Counted from the stretch's first letter, positions 27,282-38,087 are shown. The stretch is DNA of 64,000 nucleotides from Moraxella sp. FZFQ2102 (GCF_024137865.1 NZ_CP099960.1:310001-374000), one strand, 5' to 3'. Notes: generated by a model from the sequence alone, not told the origin. Program-made: numbers and translations.

Positions 27282-27449
27282 ATGACTATCTCTATCGCGC
27301 GTTATTTTAGCAATCGCACGCACAGCCATTTGCCGACGCTGTATTCACAAAATCTGTTCGCCATGACCAAGGAAGTGCGTATCGAACATCAGGGTGAAGA
27401 ATATCGCTTGCGTTTGACGCGCAACAATCGCTTGATCTTGACCAAATAA
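27282..27449 (+). CDS. hemP: Hemin uptake protein HemP
   Basis: A 55-residue protein. The pattern NLF, then VRIEHQGEEYRLRLTRNNRLILTK, matches the HemP family, whose small members are linked to heme and iron acquisition through an unclear mechanism. ATG 27282 follows ACAAGGAAATTTGCC, a good ribosome site. A Fur-like box lies upstream. HemP genes usually sit before a heme receptor or transport operon; here the gene stands alone between the Nudix gene and tamB, with its own terminator. Confidence 0.88.
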   Translation: MTISIARYFSNRTHSHLPTLYSQNLFAMTKEVRIEHQGEEYRLRLTRNNRLILTK

Positions 27450-27480
27450 CCATTTGATTTATATAAACTTTCTCCAACTT

Positions 27481-27512
27481 AAAAAGCACTGCTTGCATGG
27501 GCGGTGCTTTTT
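27481..27512. terminator. Bidirectional terminator between hemP and tamB
   Basis: AAAAAGCACTGC / GCGGTGCTTTTT pair with one G-T wobble around an 8-base loop. The two genes converge here. Confidence 0.85.
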
Positions 27513-27545
27513 AAGTTTTGGGTTTTGGAAAAATGAATTTTTGGG

Positions 27546-30500
27546 TTAAAACTTCCAACGATAAATCACATCCACCATATTTTCAGCAGCACTGGTCGCT
27601 TCGATATATACACGGCGCGTCAGCTGGTAGCGCATCGATAGACTGGATTCGGCATTGAACACGCCAACGCCATAGCGGATGTACAGATCAGGCGTGATAT
27701 AGCCTGTGACATTGACATTGGTATCGCTTGCGCTGCCTGATGCATCGATGGTCAGGCTTTGCAAGCCAAGCGCTTGACCGATTTGATTGGTTAGATTGCG
27801 CGTGCCAGATAGCCCTAAGCTTAAGCCTGCTGCCGCGAGCTGATTGGTGACTTGTGAGCGGAAACCCTGCTCGGTGATTTGTGAGTCGGTGGTTTCGTTA
27901 ATCCGCCCTGTCACCAGTGCATTCATCGCTTGCTGTTCGGTCAAACCTGCGTCATTAAACACCGTAATATCAGGCTCATTCGCCGTGCCACGGATACGCA
28001 CACCAATGGTCTGCCCTTCGATTTCTTTTTCACCTTCGATCGACAGATACGGATTGAGCATATCGCCATTAAAGCGAATCTGTGCGTAGTTGAGCTCAAG
28101 GTTTTGCCCAATGCCATCAATAGTCGTACGCTTGGACACCTGCACCACGCCCAGCGCACGCATCGCACCTTGTCCTGACTGCGTCAAATGCAGCGCACCC
28201 GCCAAAGGCAGCGTCGCGCCAAGTCCGCGAAACTCCACTTGACTGCCCAGATCGACACCGATATTGGCATTAATATTCCACGGCTCAACCACTGACAAAA
28301 TCTGCTCGACATTGCCCGTGATACGACGGTCAAGCACGGTCACATCAGGCGATTCGCTGACGATGTCGGCTGTGGTCTCAGGCGGTCTCAATGTCGCTAC
28401 AGGGATACTGATCACCCCTTGTACATCGACATATTTGGATAATGGCTTGACGATGATCTCAAGATCAGGATCGATCTGTGCCACCACCAATGGCGGCTGT
28501 GCGATGGATAATTTCTCGCCAGAGATGCCCAGTTTGGCTTGTACTTCATCCGCCCAATCCAGCGCACCATCAAGCCTGCCCGTGCCATCACCACCTTTAA
28601 AGCTGCCTTCTAAAGTCGCATTAGTGCCGCGAATATTCATCACTGCATTGATGTCAGTCAGTGGCAGTGGCACGCCTGCGATGCTAAGCGCGCCATTGTC
28701 TAAATTGGCATTACCAAAGAATAATGGCTTGGACAAAGTACCGCCCAGACCGCCAGCGAGTGCCACTTTACCTGTCAAGGTCTGAATACTTGGGAAAAAT
28801 GGTCGCAATACCGCAAGGTTCAAATCATCCATCACCAGTGCGCCAGAGATCGGCTTATTCTCTTGATAGGGATTGATCACGATATCGGCATAGCCCTTAC
28901 CTGCTGTGCCTGTGACATCGGTGCGGATTTTTAGCCCTTTTGCGACGCTTTGGGCGATGATCGAGAAGCGTTTATACGGCATCTCGACATAGCCTGTATC
29001 TTCTTGGGTCAGCCCTAATCGCCCATCATCCGAGTACAGCACGGCATCAACCACAGGCTCAGCGCCTTGTCGCCATGATACCTTAGCATGACCATTCAGC
29101 ATCGATTGCCATTCGATGTCACTTGGCAAGGCAGCTGAGAATACTTGAGTGTCAAGATTTTGAATCACGACATTGACATTGCCTGATGTCGGTGTGTAGC
29201 TCAGCGTATCTTGTAGGCACAGTACGCCCACGCCATCATCAGCAATATGCGCCGACTGCCAACAATGCGCCGCTATTTTCAGCGCGCCATCATTGAGCCC
29301 ATAGCGAAACTCGGCAGGCTGTCGCTGTGCCATCGTGCCAAAACGACTGGTGATATGGCTATCATCCAACACCCCTGTATAAGCCATAGTCTCGCGATCA
29401 AACGAGCCATGCACTTGGCTTGCTGCTTCGATGTCGCCGCTCTGGGTCTCGACAGACAGCAGATGATCACTCTCTGTGCCCGAGAAATCAAGGCGCGCAG
29501 ATTTGATCACCTTACCCATGACAATGATGTCATTACCCTGCATGAGTAGCTGACTTGGGCTATTGCCAAGGTTATTGATTTTGCCGATCGCTTGTGCATT
29601 TTGGATCACAAGGCTTGGCGCGCGCACTTGGGCGGCACTGACATCGATGTATAAGGTTGGCAAGGCATTGTCATCATTGATCAAAATCACGCCGCCTTGG
29701 ATACGCCCTGCTGCTTGGTTGATGATTTGGGACAAATCAACGATATTGACACTGGTGGTCAGCTGTGACTCATCGCCATTCATTGCCACATAGTTTTCGC
29801 CGATTTGTACTTTTAGATTATTGGCGTCAAGTTTGCGGATGATGCTTTGGGTTTGGCGCGCGTTATTATCAATGCGATTACGCAAGCTGATCAACTCTTC
29901 GCGCGTGCGTGGTCGGCGACTGGTTTGTTTAATGCGATCGATGTAGCCTTGGATGTCTTTTGGCAAGGCAAGCTCAGCATACAGCGAGCCTGTGGCAGAT
30001 AGTGGTCTGCCATTGAATACACCTGTGATCGCCAAATTCTCAATCTGCACAATCTGACGCACACTGCCCCAATCGCCCGACAAGCGTACTTTGCCTGTCA
30101 TATCACTGTCGATACCTTGGACGAACGCCCCAAGATCGAGCGCCGCCATGTCTGCATCCAGTGCCCATGCCGCGCCATTATTCAGATCAAGCCAACCGGT
30201 CGCATCAACACGCCCTGCATCACCATCATGATGTAAGCGTTTGATTTCAAAGCGGTTATTCTTACCTGTCGCATTAAAAGCAAGCGTACCTGCTGGCAGT
30301 TTATCATTGATCACTTGACCATCAAAGCTCAGCGCCACATCTGCTAAGGTCTCATTGCGATACACACCGCGACTTGCCACATCACCGCTGATGATCGCTG
30401 CCAAGCTTTGATCTGTAACCAAGGCTTTGGTATTGACTTCATCTAGGCGACCTTTGATATCCCAACTGATACCATCGCGTAAGCCGACATCACCTGCGAT

Positions 30501-32588
30501 CGATACTTTGCCTTGATCATTGACAAGGGTCGCACGGCTAAAGCTTAGCTTATTCAGATCACCTGCCACGCTCACACCGATGTCTGCCTTGCCAAGCTGT
30601 GGCAGATAAGCTTGGGTCAATTGTCCATCAAAATCCGCTCGCAGCGCGGTGATCTCACTACCATTAAGCACCAGTTGCGATGTACCCGCACCGCTTAGCT
30701 GCACCGTCTCACCTGTCGTCATCACCGCCGTCAGATCACTGTCGGTGATGGTGATGTCATGTAGGCTGTTCTTGCCATCATCACGCATGATACCGCGTGC
30801 GACCACTCGCCCTGTCACTGTGTCAAATGGCGTCTGTTCAGGTGTATCAAAATAAGCATTGGGCTTGATCGGCTCTGCGATGGCATCGATCTGCCAAGTC
30901 ATCGGCTTGGTCGTGGTGGCAAAGTCAAGCTGACCTGTGCCGCGCAGCTTACCGATCACTCCTTGATAATCAAAGCCTGTCAGATAAACGCGCTCACCTT
31001 TATCGATATTCGCTGCCAAGACATAATGACCAGCAGGCGCGGCATTGAGCGCATTGATATTTGCATCAGCTGTGATGAAAGTACGCCCTTCTTCTAGGCG
31101 CAAGCTTGCCTGTCCGATGCGACTGTCGATCACACCGATCTGCGGAACATCGCTGCGTTTGAAATTCAGCCAATTGGCATCGATCAGCCACGGCATATCA
31201 GGCGATGATTGATTTTGGCGCAAGGTGGCACGCACGATCTCGCCATCTTTTTGGGCAAGGCCAAATTCAAAGCGCGTCTCATTATTGGTCGTATCAAGCA
31301 GGCGGTATTTGACACCGAGCGTGCCATCGAGCGACTTAGGTAGATAAGCTTGATAATCGCGGTATTCAGCAGGCATCGCCGCGCGCACATCAAAGCCATT
31401 ACCTGCGATGGTCGCATCAAGCTCATATTCATCCGACCATTCCATCTTACCTGTGGCGGTGAGTGCGCCATTTGGTGTATCGGCGTGCAGATAAGGAATG
31501 TCCATACCGCCATCACGCACGATACCGCGTCCACGATACCGACCAGACGGTATGTCTTTGGCGCTTAGATCGGTATTGATGCGCAGTTCGATATTTGACA
31601 CCACGCCATCAGCAATGATCGTGCCATTAGACAAGGTGATGTGCTGCTCTTCAGCATAGGGCAGCAACACTTTATCAAAATCTAGGCGCGCAGAAAATGG
31701 CGAGTTCTCATCTAAGCCCTGCGCGATGAAGCTGCCTGTCACTGCTGATTGATTGTACTTACTGCTCAGCGTGCCGACCGTGCGCTTGAGCGTGCCTGTC
31801 GCCTTGACAGATAAAGTATCAAAATACACAGAATCCAGCGCGTGAATATGCACATCAGCGTTCAGATTCAGCGGATATTGTCCTGATAATTCGATCTCAC
31901 CTGTAGCACGACTGACATCAAGCACATCGCCATAGCGAAGCTTGCTGTCTTCTAAAGTGATCTTCTCACCTGCCCAGGTGCCACTTTGGATATGAATATC
32001 GCTAAGCACTACAGGTTCGGCGGTGGCTTGCAGATAGCGCACTTGTCGCACGCTAGAATTTTCTAGGCGGATATCCACGGGCAGGCTGATGGTCGCATAA
32101 TCAAAAGGCTCGCCTGTCGGTGGTTTTTTGTTAATGACTTCAACGGTATCAATATCTGCATTGACCAAATGCACTTGGCGCGCCAATACCGCACGCCAGC
32201 CCATCTCAATATAAGCGCGGTTAATGCTGACGGTAATGTCTTCACCTTGGGCGATCTTGACATCACTCACCCACAAGCCATCACGCAGATTACCTTCACC
32301 ATAAGTCAGCGTCGTGCCAGTCTCTAGCGCGATTTTTTCGACCAAAAACTTCGTGCCCTGATCCGTGCCTGCCATATAAAATAACGCAAGCAACAAGATC
32401 ATCACCGCCACCAAAGCCGCGACAATCAGACGCAGTAGCCAAATCATCCACGATGGCTGTGGACGCTTGGGCGGACGCGCATTCGGTGAGCTGCCTTGCG
32501 CACTGTTCGGTGAATTGGCGGCGTGACTTACCGCATCAGTACCGCCATCGGACTGAGTGTGTGTCGCCAAACTGTAAGCCATCGCCAT
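27546..32588 (-). CDS. tamB: Translocation and assembly module subunit TamB
   Basis: TamB is an inner-membrane-anchored, periplasm-spanning beta-helical protein that works with TamA in outer-membrane protein assembly and probably in phospholipid transport. The 1,680-residue protein has a proline-rich cytoplasmic start, one membrane anchor at about residues 48-72, and a long beta-rich region. It ends in the conserved DUF490 domain, with GLALGLSGTRNLTNQIGQALGL-like text and a terminal aromatic (YRWKF). Direct linkage to tamA, 110 bases upstream on the same strand, supports the assignment. The alternative start two codons downstream (MAYSLA) is equally plausible. Confidence 0.94.
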   Translation of the reverse strand: MAMAYSLATHTQSDGGTDAVSHAANSPNSAQGSSPNARPPKRPQPSWMIWLLRLIVAALVAVMILLLALFYMAGTDQGTKFLVEKIALETGTTLTYGEGNLRDGLWVSDVKIAQGEDITVSINRAYIEMGWRAVLARQVHLVNADIDTVEVINKKPPTGEPFDYATISLPVDIRLENSSVRQVRYLQATAEPVVLSDIHIQSGTWAGEKITLEDSKLRYGDVLDVSRATGEIELSGQYPLNLNADVHIHALDSVYFDTLSVKATGTLKRTVGTLSSKYNQSAVTGSFIAQGLDENSPFSARLDFDKVLLPYAEEQHITLSNGTIIADGVVSNIELRINTDLSAKDIPSGRYRGRGIVRDGGMDIPYLHADTPNGALTATGKMEWSDEYELDATIAGNGFDVRAAMPAEYRDYQAYLPKSLDGTLGVKYRLLDTTNNETRFEFGLAQKDGEIVRATLRQNQSSPDMPWLIDANWLNFKRSDVPQIGVIDSRIGQASLRLEEGRTFITADANINALNAAPAGHYVLAANIDKGERVYLTGFDYQGVIGKLRGTGQLDFATTTKPMTWQIDAIAEPIKPNAYFDTPEQTPFDTVTGRVVARGIMRDDGKNSLHDITITDSDLTAVMTTGETVQLSGAGTSQLVLNGSEITALRADFDGQLTQAYLPQLGKADIGVSVAGDLNKLSFSRATLVNDQGKVSIAGDVGLRDGISWDIKGRLDEVNTKALVTDQSLAAIISGDVASRGVYRNETLADVALSFDGQVINDKLPAGTLAFNATGKNNRFEIKRLHHDGDAGRVDATGWLDLNNGAAWALDADMAALDLGAFVQGIDSDMTGKVRLSGDWGSVRQIVQIENLAITGVFNGRPLSATGSLYAELALPKDIQGYIDRIKQTSRRPRTREELISLRNRIDNNARQTQSIIRKLDANNLKVQIGENYVAMNGDESQLTTSVNIVDLSQIINQAAGRIQGGVILINDDNALPTLYIDVSAAQVRAPSLVIQNAQAIGKINNLGNSPSQLLMQGNDIIVMGKVIKSARLDFSGTESDHLLSVETQSGDIEAASQVHGSFDRETMAYTGVLDDSHITSRFGTMAQRQPAEFRYGLNDGALKIAAHCWQSAHIADDGVGVLCLQDTLSYTPTSGNVNVVIQNLDTQVFSAALPSDIEWQSMLNGHAKVSWRQGAEPVVDAVLYSDDGRLGLTQEDTGYVEMPYKRFSIIAQSVAKGLKIRTDVTGTAGKGYADIVINPYQENKPISGALVMDDLNLAVLRPFFPSIQTLTGKVALAGGLGGTLSKPLFFGNANLDNGALSIAGVPLPLTDINAVMNIRGTNATLEGSFKGGDGTGRLDGALDWADEVQAKLGISGEKLSIAQPPLVVAQIDPDLEIIVKPLSKYVDVQGVISIPVATLRPPETTADIVSESPDVTVLDRRITGNVEQILSVVEPWNINANIGVDLGSQVEFRGLGATLPLAGALHLTQSGQGAMRALGVVQVSKRTTIDGIGQNLELNYAQIRFNGDMLNPYLSIEGEKEIEGQTIGVRIRGTANEPDITVFNDAGLTEQQAMNALVTGRINETTDSQITEQGFRSQVTNQLAAAGLSLGLSGTRNLTNQIGQALGLQSLTIDASGSASDTNVNVTGYITPDLYIRYGVGVFNAESSLSMRYQLTRRVYIEATSAAENMVDVIYRWKF

Positions 32589-32698
32589 AAAAATCCTTGA
32601 AATTGAATAAATTTACCAAACCTGCACGCATCACGCACAAAGTGTATTTAAATTATGTCTAAATCATGCATTCAAACCATGCATTGTAACCGATTCGT

Positions 32699-35491
32699 CT
32701 AAAAAGGTGAACCGATAAAAAAGTGCAGCTTAATCGGCGTGTCGTCTTCATTGACCCCTGTGGCGACATCAATACGCAACTGACCCACAGGTGATGCCCA
32801 GCGTACGCCCACGCCTGCACCGATCTTAGTATCGTTACTAAAGTCCTTATTATACGCATTACCGACATCACTAAACACCGCAAGGCGCAGATCTTTCATC
32901 ACTTCATAATTATACTCAAAGCGACCCACTGCCAATGCCTGACCACCGACCAGATAGCCTGTATCTGATAATGGTGATAAGCTGTTATAATTATAACCGC
33001 GAATGCTCTGATCACCACCTGCGAAGAATCTGAGCTTATACGGCACTTTATCAAAATCCCTTGCCCAGATATAACCTGTGTCAATCCCTGCGATCAGCTG
33101 ATGCGCGCGATCTTTGCCATAGGCATTATCCCCAAAACTATAAATACCACTGATACCAGCACGCGCGATCGCAAGATCTGTCTCACTGACCACACCATCT
33201 GCGCCTGCTTCGAGCGAATAATACTGCCGATAGCCGCGCATCGGATTGACCAGATCATCGGCGACAGTTTTATTGATTGCAACGCCTGCCAGCAGCGCTT
33301 CTTGGCTGACACCCCCTGCGACATAATCCACAGGTAGATCCTGCCAAGTATCTTGTGGCGCGCGACTTTCAAGCTCATCCATGCGATAGCGCAGTGAATA
33401 TGTGCGATTCCAGCCGTTTTTGGTGATGATATTACGCGCCACGCCCTGCTCTAGTGTGCGCGATTTCAGATCGTATTTGCCGATTTGATCCAATGTTTCT
33501 TCGCCATAGTTCAATGACGCCACCAAGCGATCGTTCAGCGGATGGCTCAGTGGCTTAGAGCCGTAGAGTTTCACGCCTTTATCTTTTTGGGATAAGCGCA
33601 CTTCTGTCCCTGCTTGATAGCCGTCGCGGTTGATCAGATTGTGCTCAAACTTGGTAATCGCACGCGCACCTGTATCTGACCCCCAACCCAGACCGATCTG
33701 TGCATCGCGCGGCTTATCACTGGCGACGAAGACATACAGCGGTACTTTTTTGTCTTGATATACTTGCTGCGGGGTTTTGCGATTGGCAAGTTCAGGTCGC
33801 TTACCATCTTCGTTTAACAGATCAAGCGTGGTGTCATCTTTGGTCTCATCAGGTAAGATGGCTTTGGCGATGCCTGAGACTGCATCACTGATACGCGCAA
33901 GGATCGACTTATCCTTCTCGGCAGTATCGGTCGGCAGCACGCGATCATCAGGCAGGTTATACAGCATATTGGCTTTTTGGGCGACTTGATCAAGCTTATC
34001 GCGGATCGCTTGGGATGCACTGAACTCAAGTGGCGCGATCTCAACGCTGATACCATCACCAAGATCCACCGTCTCCGTCACAGGTGCTGTTGGCTCTGGG
34101 GTGTCTTTGGGTGTATTTTCAAAATTCACTTCATCTTGCTTGGCAAACTTCTCAGGATACACAGGTTCGGTATTAACCGCATTAAAATACCCTGTGGCAA
34201 GCAGATCATTGGACAGTTGGCGCACCGCTTGGCGATTATAGGCATCGCCCATCTCGAAAGTCAGTAGCTTTTCTAGAAGTTTGGATTTGACAGGCAATTT
34301 ATCAGGATCAGTGGTCAGTTCGCCTGTATCAGGATCAATGGTGAAAAAGACCACTTGGTCAAACTGATATTGCTGACCTGTATCATACACCAAGCTGACA
34401 TCAGCGACATTATCCGGCAAGACCACATCCACCGAATTATTCAGCCAACGCCCATCCAGATAGCCTTCCTCGCCGCTCACCGTCTCGATGGCAAGCTTAC
34501 TTGCTTCATACTCGCCGTGATGGAATACATCACCTGCTTGTAAGGCATTAGAATTGACCACCGCTTGATAATTTTGATTGGCCGTGCCATCGCCGCGCAC
34601 TTCGATGGCGCGATTCTCGACACGCACAGGCTCGCCCAGATCATCGATGATGACATTGATCTCGCCTGCTTGCACCTTGGTGATGTGCAGCTTGACATCA
34701 TAATAACCGACCGCGCGCGCTGCAGCTTGTGCCGTCTGACGCAGGCGTGCTTGCGATCCTTGAAAATCACGCACCGACTCAGCGGTGATGTCTTCTAGCG
34801 CAGCTTTGATATTTTGGTATGGTTCGTACTTGACATCTCGGCGTGACAGCTTATCTTCATTGCCTTGGTTATCGCTCAAGATGACATTGACCTTCAGGCG
34901 TGGCACTTTACTCACGCCATCATTGAACAGTCGATCATAAGTGCGGCGAAGCAGATTGGGCTTGACCACTTCATCTTCGACGATGACCACTTCATCGCCT
35001 GTCGTACGCCCTGTATCGACATATTCAGGAATGTAGTCATCAGGATTGGTGGCATCAGCATTCGCCTGATCGATGCCCAATGTCGTCAAGCTGTTCGGCG
35101 TCGGCGCAGTATTGGCGATCAGCGCATCCAGTCCGATCGGCGGCGTACCATCATCGATACGCGACACAGGCGTGTCAAGTGCGGTAGTATCATCGAAATT
35201 CGTCGGACGCAAGATTCGCTCTGGCGACTCGCGGCGCACATCACGCAGCCGCTGCTCGATCTGCTCAGGGGTCAGTAGCGATATATCCAGTGTCTGTGCG
35301 GCACTGGCATTTGTGCCGATAGCAATGCTTGCCGCTGCACCTGCCACCTGCTCTGTGCGATGACTGGCATCTACGCCTGCTGCTTGCGCTTGACTGATCG
35401 CAGACAAGCAGGCAAGCCACAGCAGCGCACGCGGTGATGGTGGCGATTTGATCGGAAACGCAAAAGTCGTATTGACAAGCTTTGGCGGCAT
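32699..35491 (-). CDS. tamA: Translocation and assembly module subunit TamA (Omp85 family)
   Basis: TamA is the outer-membrane Omp85 partner of TamB. From ATG 35491 the product has 930 residues, well above the usual 580. A signal peptide (ending ISQAQA near 37) is followed by about 150 residues of polar linker, the POTRA domains from about 200 to 420, and a charged insert rich in acidic and proline residues around 440-560. The C-terminal 16-strand barrel carries IRGYNYNSLSP (the RGY variant of the VRGF loop) and ends in phenylalanine (FIGSPF). An in-frame upstream ATG at 35557 would place 22 residues before a recognisable signal and is disfavoured. The long N-terminal linker and mid insert are unusual for TamA. 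Confidence 0.92.
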   Translation of the reverse strand: MPPKLVNTTFAFPIKSPPSPRALLWLACLSAISQAQAAGVDASHRTEQVAGAAASIAIGTNASAAQTLDISLLTPEQIEQRLRDVRRESPERILRPTNFDDTTALDTPVSRIDDGTPPIGLDALIANTAPTPNSLTTLGIDQANADATNPDDYIPEYVDTGRTTGDEVVIVEDEVVKPNLLRRTYDRLFNDGVSKVPRLKVNVILSDNQGNEDKLSRRDVKYEPYQNIKAALEDITAESVRDFQGSQARLRQTAQAAARAVGYYDVKLHITKVQAGEINVIIDDLGEPVRVENRAIEVRGDGTANQNYQAVVNSNALQAGDVFHHGEYEASKLAIETVSGEEGYLDGRWLNNSVDVVLPDNVADVSLVYDTGQQYQFDQVVFFTIDPDTGELTTDPDKLPVKSKLLEKLLTFEMGDAYNRQAVRQLSNDLLATGYFNAVNTEPVYPEKFAKQDEVNFENTPKDTPEPTAPVTETVDLGDGISVEIAPLEFSASQAIRDKLDQVAQKANMLYNLPDDRVLPTDTAEKDKSILARISDAVSGIAKAILPDETKDDTTLDLLNEDGKRPELANRKTPQQVYQDKKVPLYVFVASDKPRDAQIGLGWGSDTGARAITKFEHNLINRDGYQAGTEVRLSQKDKGVKLYGSKPLSHPLNDRLVASLNYGEETLDQIGKYDLKSRTLEQGVARNIITKNGWNRTYSLRYRMDELESRAPQDTWQDLPVDYVAGGVSQEALLAGVAINKTVADDLVNPMRGYRQYYSLEAGADGVVSETDLAIARAGISGIYSFGDNAYGKDRAHQLIAGIDTGYIWARDFDKVPYKLRFFAGGDQSIRGYNYNSLSPLSDTGYLVGGQALAVGRFEYNYEVMKDLRLAVFSDVGNAYNKDFSNDTKIGAGVGVRWASPVGQLRIDVATGVNEDDTPIKLHFFIGSPF

Positions 35492-35753
35492 GATACACTC
35501 ACAAAAAACACAAAAGTTAAAAAATGTCAATGTAAGATTTGCATGACAATTGTCCACAATCCTTAGTAATTTTGCAAATCTAGTGACATTTTCGCTGTAA
35601 ATTCCTGTATTATAACAAAACTCAAAAGGGGTTGGTTGATATTCGCCAAAAATAACTTGCTTAAATACAAGGTGTAAATCACCAAATCACTGTAGCATAT
35701 TTTCACCCCAATTACACCCCGAAAACCAATTTTAGTTCCAGCAAAGTAATTTT

Positions 35754-37082
35754 ATGGCAAGTCAGCTCTCTTTGTTCCGTCGTCGTGCATTCAACTCGAT
35801 GTTTTTTACCCAATTTTTTGGGGCGTTTAATGACAATGTCTTTAAACAAGCCTTGATTTTGATGCTCACCTACAGCGCGGCTGCCAAGCTTGGCATGGAA
35901 GTCAGCTTACTCAATAACCTTGCCGCTTTGCTCTTTATCCTGCCGTTTTTTTTGTTTTCGGCATTAGCAGGTCAAATCTCGGACAAATACGAAAAATCTT
36001 GGCTGACACGCCACATTAAGCTGCTTGAAATTATCATCATGAGCATGGCGGCGATTGGTTTTATTTATGAGATTTATTGGCTGCTATTCGTCTGCTTGTT
36101 CTTTATGGGTGCGCAGTCCACTTTCTTTGGGCCGATCAAATACGCTTATCTGCCCGAAGCCATGCCAAAAAATGACCTAGTCGGTGCCAATGGCTTATTC
36201 CAAACCAGTACAAGCCTTGCCATCTTGACAGGCATGATGACCGCAGGCGTGCTGACGCAGTTGTACTTTTTAGAATATTGGCTCAGCGTTTTGACGATTT
36301 TCATCGCCATCTTAGGCTATATCGCTGCGCGACAAATCCCCGTGACCACCATCCATGCCGCCGATCTAAAGATTGATTGGAATATTTTTCGCACCAGCTT
36401 TGACATCATCAAATACTTATACAGCTTACCGCTGTTGTTTTTCATCATCATGGGTAACAGCTGGTTTTGGTTCTATGGCGCGACTTTTTTGACGCAGACA
36501 CCTGAAGTGACCAAGAGCATCTTGCACGGTGATGAATCGGTGGTGATTTTCTTACTAACTTTATTTTCAGTCGGTACGGCGATCGGCTCGCTACTGTGCA
36601 AGACTTTGACCAAAAACCAAGTCAGCTTCAGGCTATTACCTGTCGGTATCGCAGGTTTGTCCATCTTTGCGGCGGCATTGTATTTCTCACTGGGCAATCT
36701 GAGCATCAGCGCCGATGCACCGATGACGCTGGATATGCTGTTTAAGATCGATGGCGTAATGCCTGTCTTTGCTGAATTATTCTTGCTTGGTCTAAGCGGT
36801 GGTCTGTACATCGTGCCACTGTACACCAGTATGCAAGCCTATGCACCAATTGAGCATCGCTCGCGTGTCGTTGGCGCGAACAACATCTTTAATGCCATTT
36901 ATATGGTTGTCTCAGCGGTATTTGCGATTGTGATTTTGACGATTTTGGGCTTAAGCTTGGGTCAGCTGTTTTTGATCACTGGTATTGTAAATTTGATCTT
37001 TGGTGTGATTTTATACTTGAAATTACAACAATACAAAAACAGTCTGCCGATCAGTGCCGATGATACGCCGATGCTTGGCTAA
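35754..37082 (+). CDS. MFS transporter, LplT-like lysophospholipid flippase
   Basis: A 442-residue inner-membrane protein with about 12 membrane segments. The opening FNSMFFTQFFGAFNDNVFKQALI matches the LplT group, which flips lysophospholipids for reacylation. In enterobacteria lplT sits next to the acyltransferase gene aas, which is absent here, so the substrate is inferred from family resemblance only. It is divergent from tamA. Confidence 0.8.
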   Translation: MASQLSLFRRRAFNSMFFTQFFGAFNDNVFKQALILMLTYSAAAKLGMEVSLLNNLAALLFILPFFLFSALAGQISDKYEKSWLTRHIKLLEIIIMSMAAIGFIYEIYWLLFVCLFFMGAQSTFFGPIKYAYLPEAMPKNDLVGANGLFQTSTSLAILTGMMTAGVLTQLYFLEYWLSVLTIFIAILGYIAARQIPVTTIHAADLKIDWNIFRTSFDIIKYLYSLPLLFFIIMGNSWFWFYGATFLTQTPEVTKSILHGDESVVIFLLTLFSVGTAIGSLLCKTLTKNQVSFRLLPVGIAGLSIFAAALYFSLGNLSISADAPMTLDMLFKIDGVMPVFAELFLLGLSGGLYIVPLYTSMQAYAPIEHRSRVVGANNIFNAIYMVVSAVFAIVILTILGLSLGQLFLITGIVNLIFGVILYLKLQQYKNSLPISADDTPMLG

Positions 37083-37176
37083 AAGCATAAAATCGGTAAA
37101 AAAATCAACGCAACATCGCCGCATGGTTACAATAGGGATACAAACTTAAAGCGTGTTGTATAAATTTTTTACCCCA

Positions 37177-37216
37177 TTGGCTCAAAAAATCTGCTATGAT
37201 TTGAGCCAATTTATTT
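37177..37216 (+). terminator. Terminator after the LplT-like gene
   Basis: A perfect 10-bp stem TTGGCTCAAA / TTTGAGCCAA with a 13-base loop, followed by a T-rich tail. A TATGAT inside the loop could also serve as a -10 box for the next gene. Confidence 0.75.
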
Positions 37217-37259
37217 TTTCTTTTTTATCCTATTTTTCTAAACCGATGGACTTTATTTT

Positions 37260-38087
37260 ATGAAAAAATTGACACTATCTCTTGCGCTTGCAGCCTTGAC
37301 CACTTCAGCAGTTGCAGCGACTGGCACCTACCAAAGCCCTGCACTACGCGGTGAAATCACCCAAGCCATCAAGCCACAAGACACCATCAATTTGCTTGAA
37401 AAATCTGTCAAAGGCTTGCCAGTGCCAAGCATCAGCGTCAGCGAAGTTAAGACCATCCCAACTGTCGCTATCCCTGCCAACACATCAGGCAGCACCATTT
37501 TGGATGTCACTTTGGTCGATGAGCTGCTTGACGATGTCGCGCCAAATGCTCGCCACTACCCAACCAATTTCCCAACGCGCACCAGCGAATATTTGGTGAA
37601 ACAAAACATCAAGCACCTATCTGACTGGATCGAACCATATGCCAGCGCGCCTGATGCATCGGCAGAAACGCTACTACGCGCCGCAAAAATCAACGGCATG
37701 GCGCGTAACCTAAACCTAGGCAACGACTACACCGTACGCGCAGGCAATCATATGCAAAAGCTACTACAAGTCGATCCGAACCACACCGAAGGTAACTTCC
37801 TATTTGGTATGATGCTGTCAGAATCGGGCGCGTTTAAAGAAGGTCGCAAATACCTAGACAAAGCGGTCGCGGCAGGCTACACCGAAGCAGAACAAAGCAT
37901 CGCACAAGCTGAACTACTGGGCGATAACCGTTCTGGCGCACTAAAACGCCTACAAAAGCTGGCAGCAGCCCACCCTGACAATGCACAAATCGCAGAGCAA
38001 GTGCGCATCGTTGAAAATGGCGGCTACTACATTTGGAACATTCCAGATGCCAATCTGAACATCAAAGCGCCACAAACAGCGAAATAA
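37260..38087 (+). CDS. Exported TPR-containing protein of unknown function
   Basis: A 275-residue protein with a signal peptide (MKKLTLSLALAALTTSAVAA). Residues 140-240 form TPR/Sel1-like helical repeats (GNDYTVRAGNHMQKLLQVDPNHTEGNF, LDKAVAAGY, ALKRLQKLAAAHPDN), so it probably binds a partner protein in the periplasm. I cannot name the family. It is a single gene bounded by terminators on both sides. Its codon use, rich in GCC/ATC-type codons, suggests good expression. Confidence 0.7.
   Translation: MKKLTLSLALAALTTSAVAATGTYQSPALRGEITQAIKPQDTINLLEKSVKGLPVPSISVSEVKTIPTVAIPANTSGSTILDVTLVDELLDDVAPNARHYPTNFPTRTSEYLVKQNIKHLSDWIEPYASAPDASAETLLRAAKINGMARNLNLGNDYTVRAGNHMQKLLQVDPNHTEGNFLFGMMLSESGAFKEGRKYLDKAVAAGYTEAEQSIAQAELLGDNRSGALKRLQKLAAAHPDNAQIAEQVRIVENGGYYIWNIPDANLNIKAPQTAK

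Noticed and set aside
28264..28785. 173-codon plus-strand frame
   Set aside because: Antisense to tamB; serine/threonine-rich text typical of an antisense translation; no independent support.
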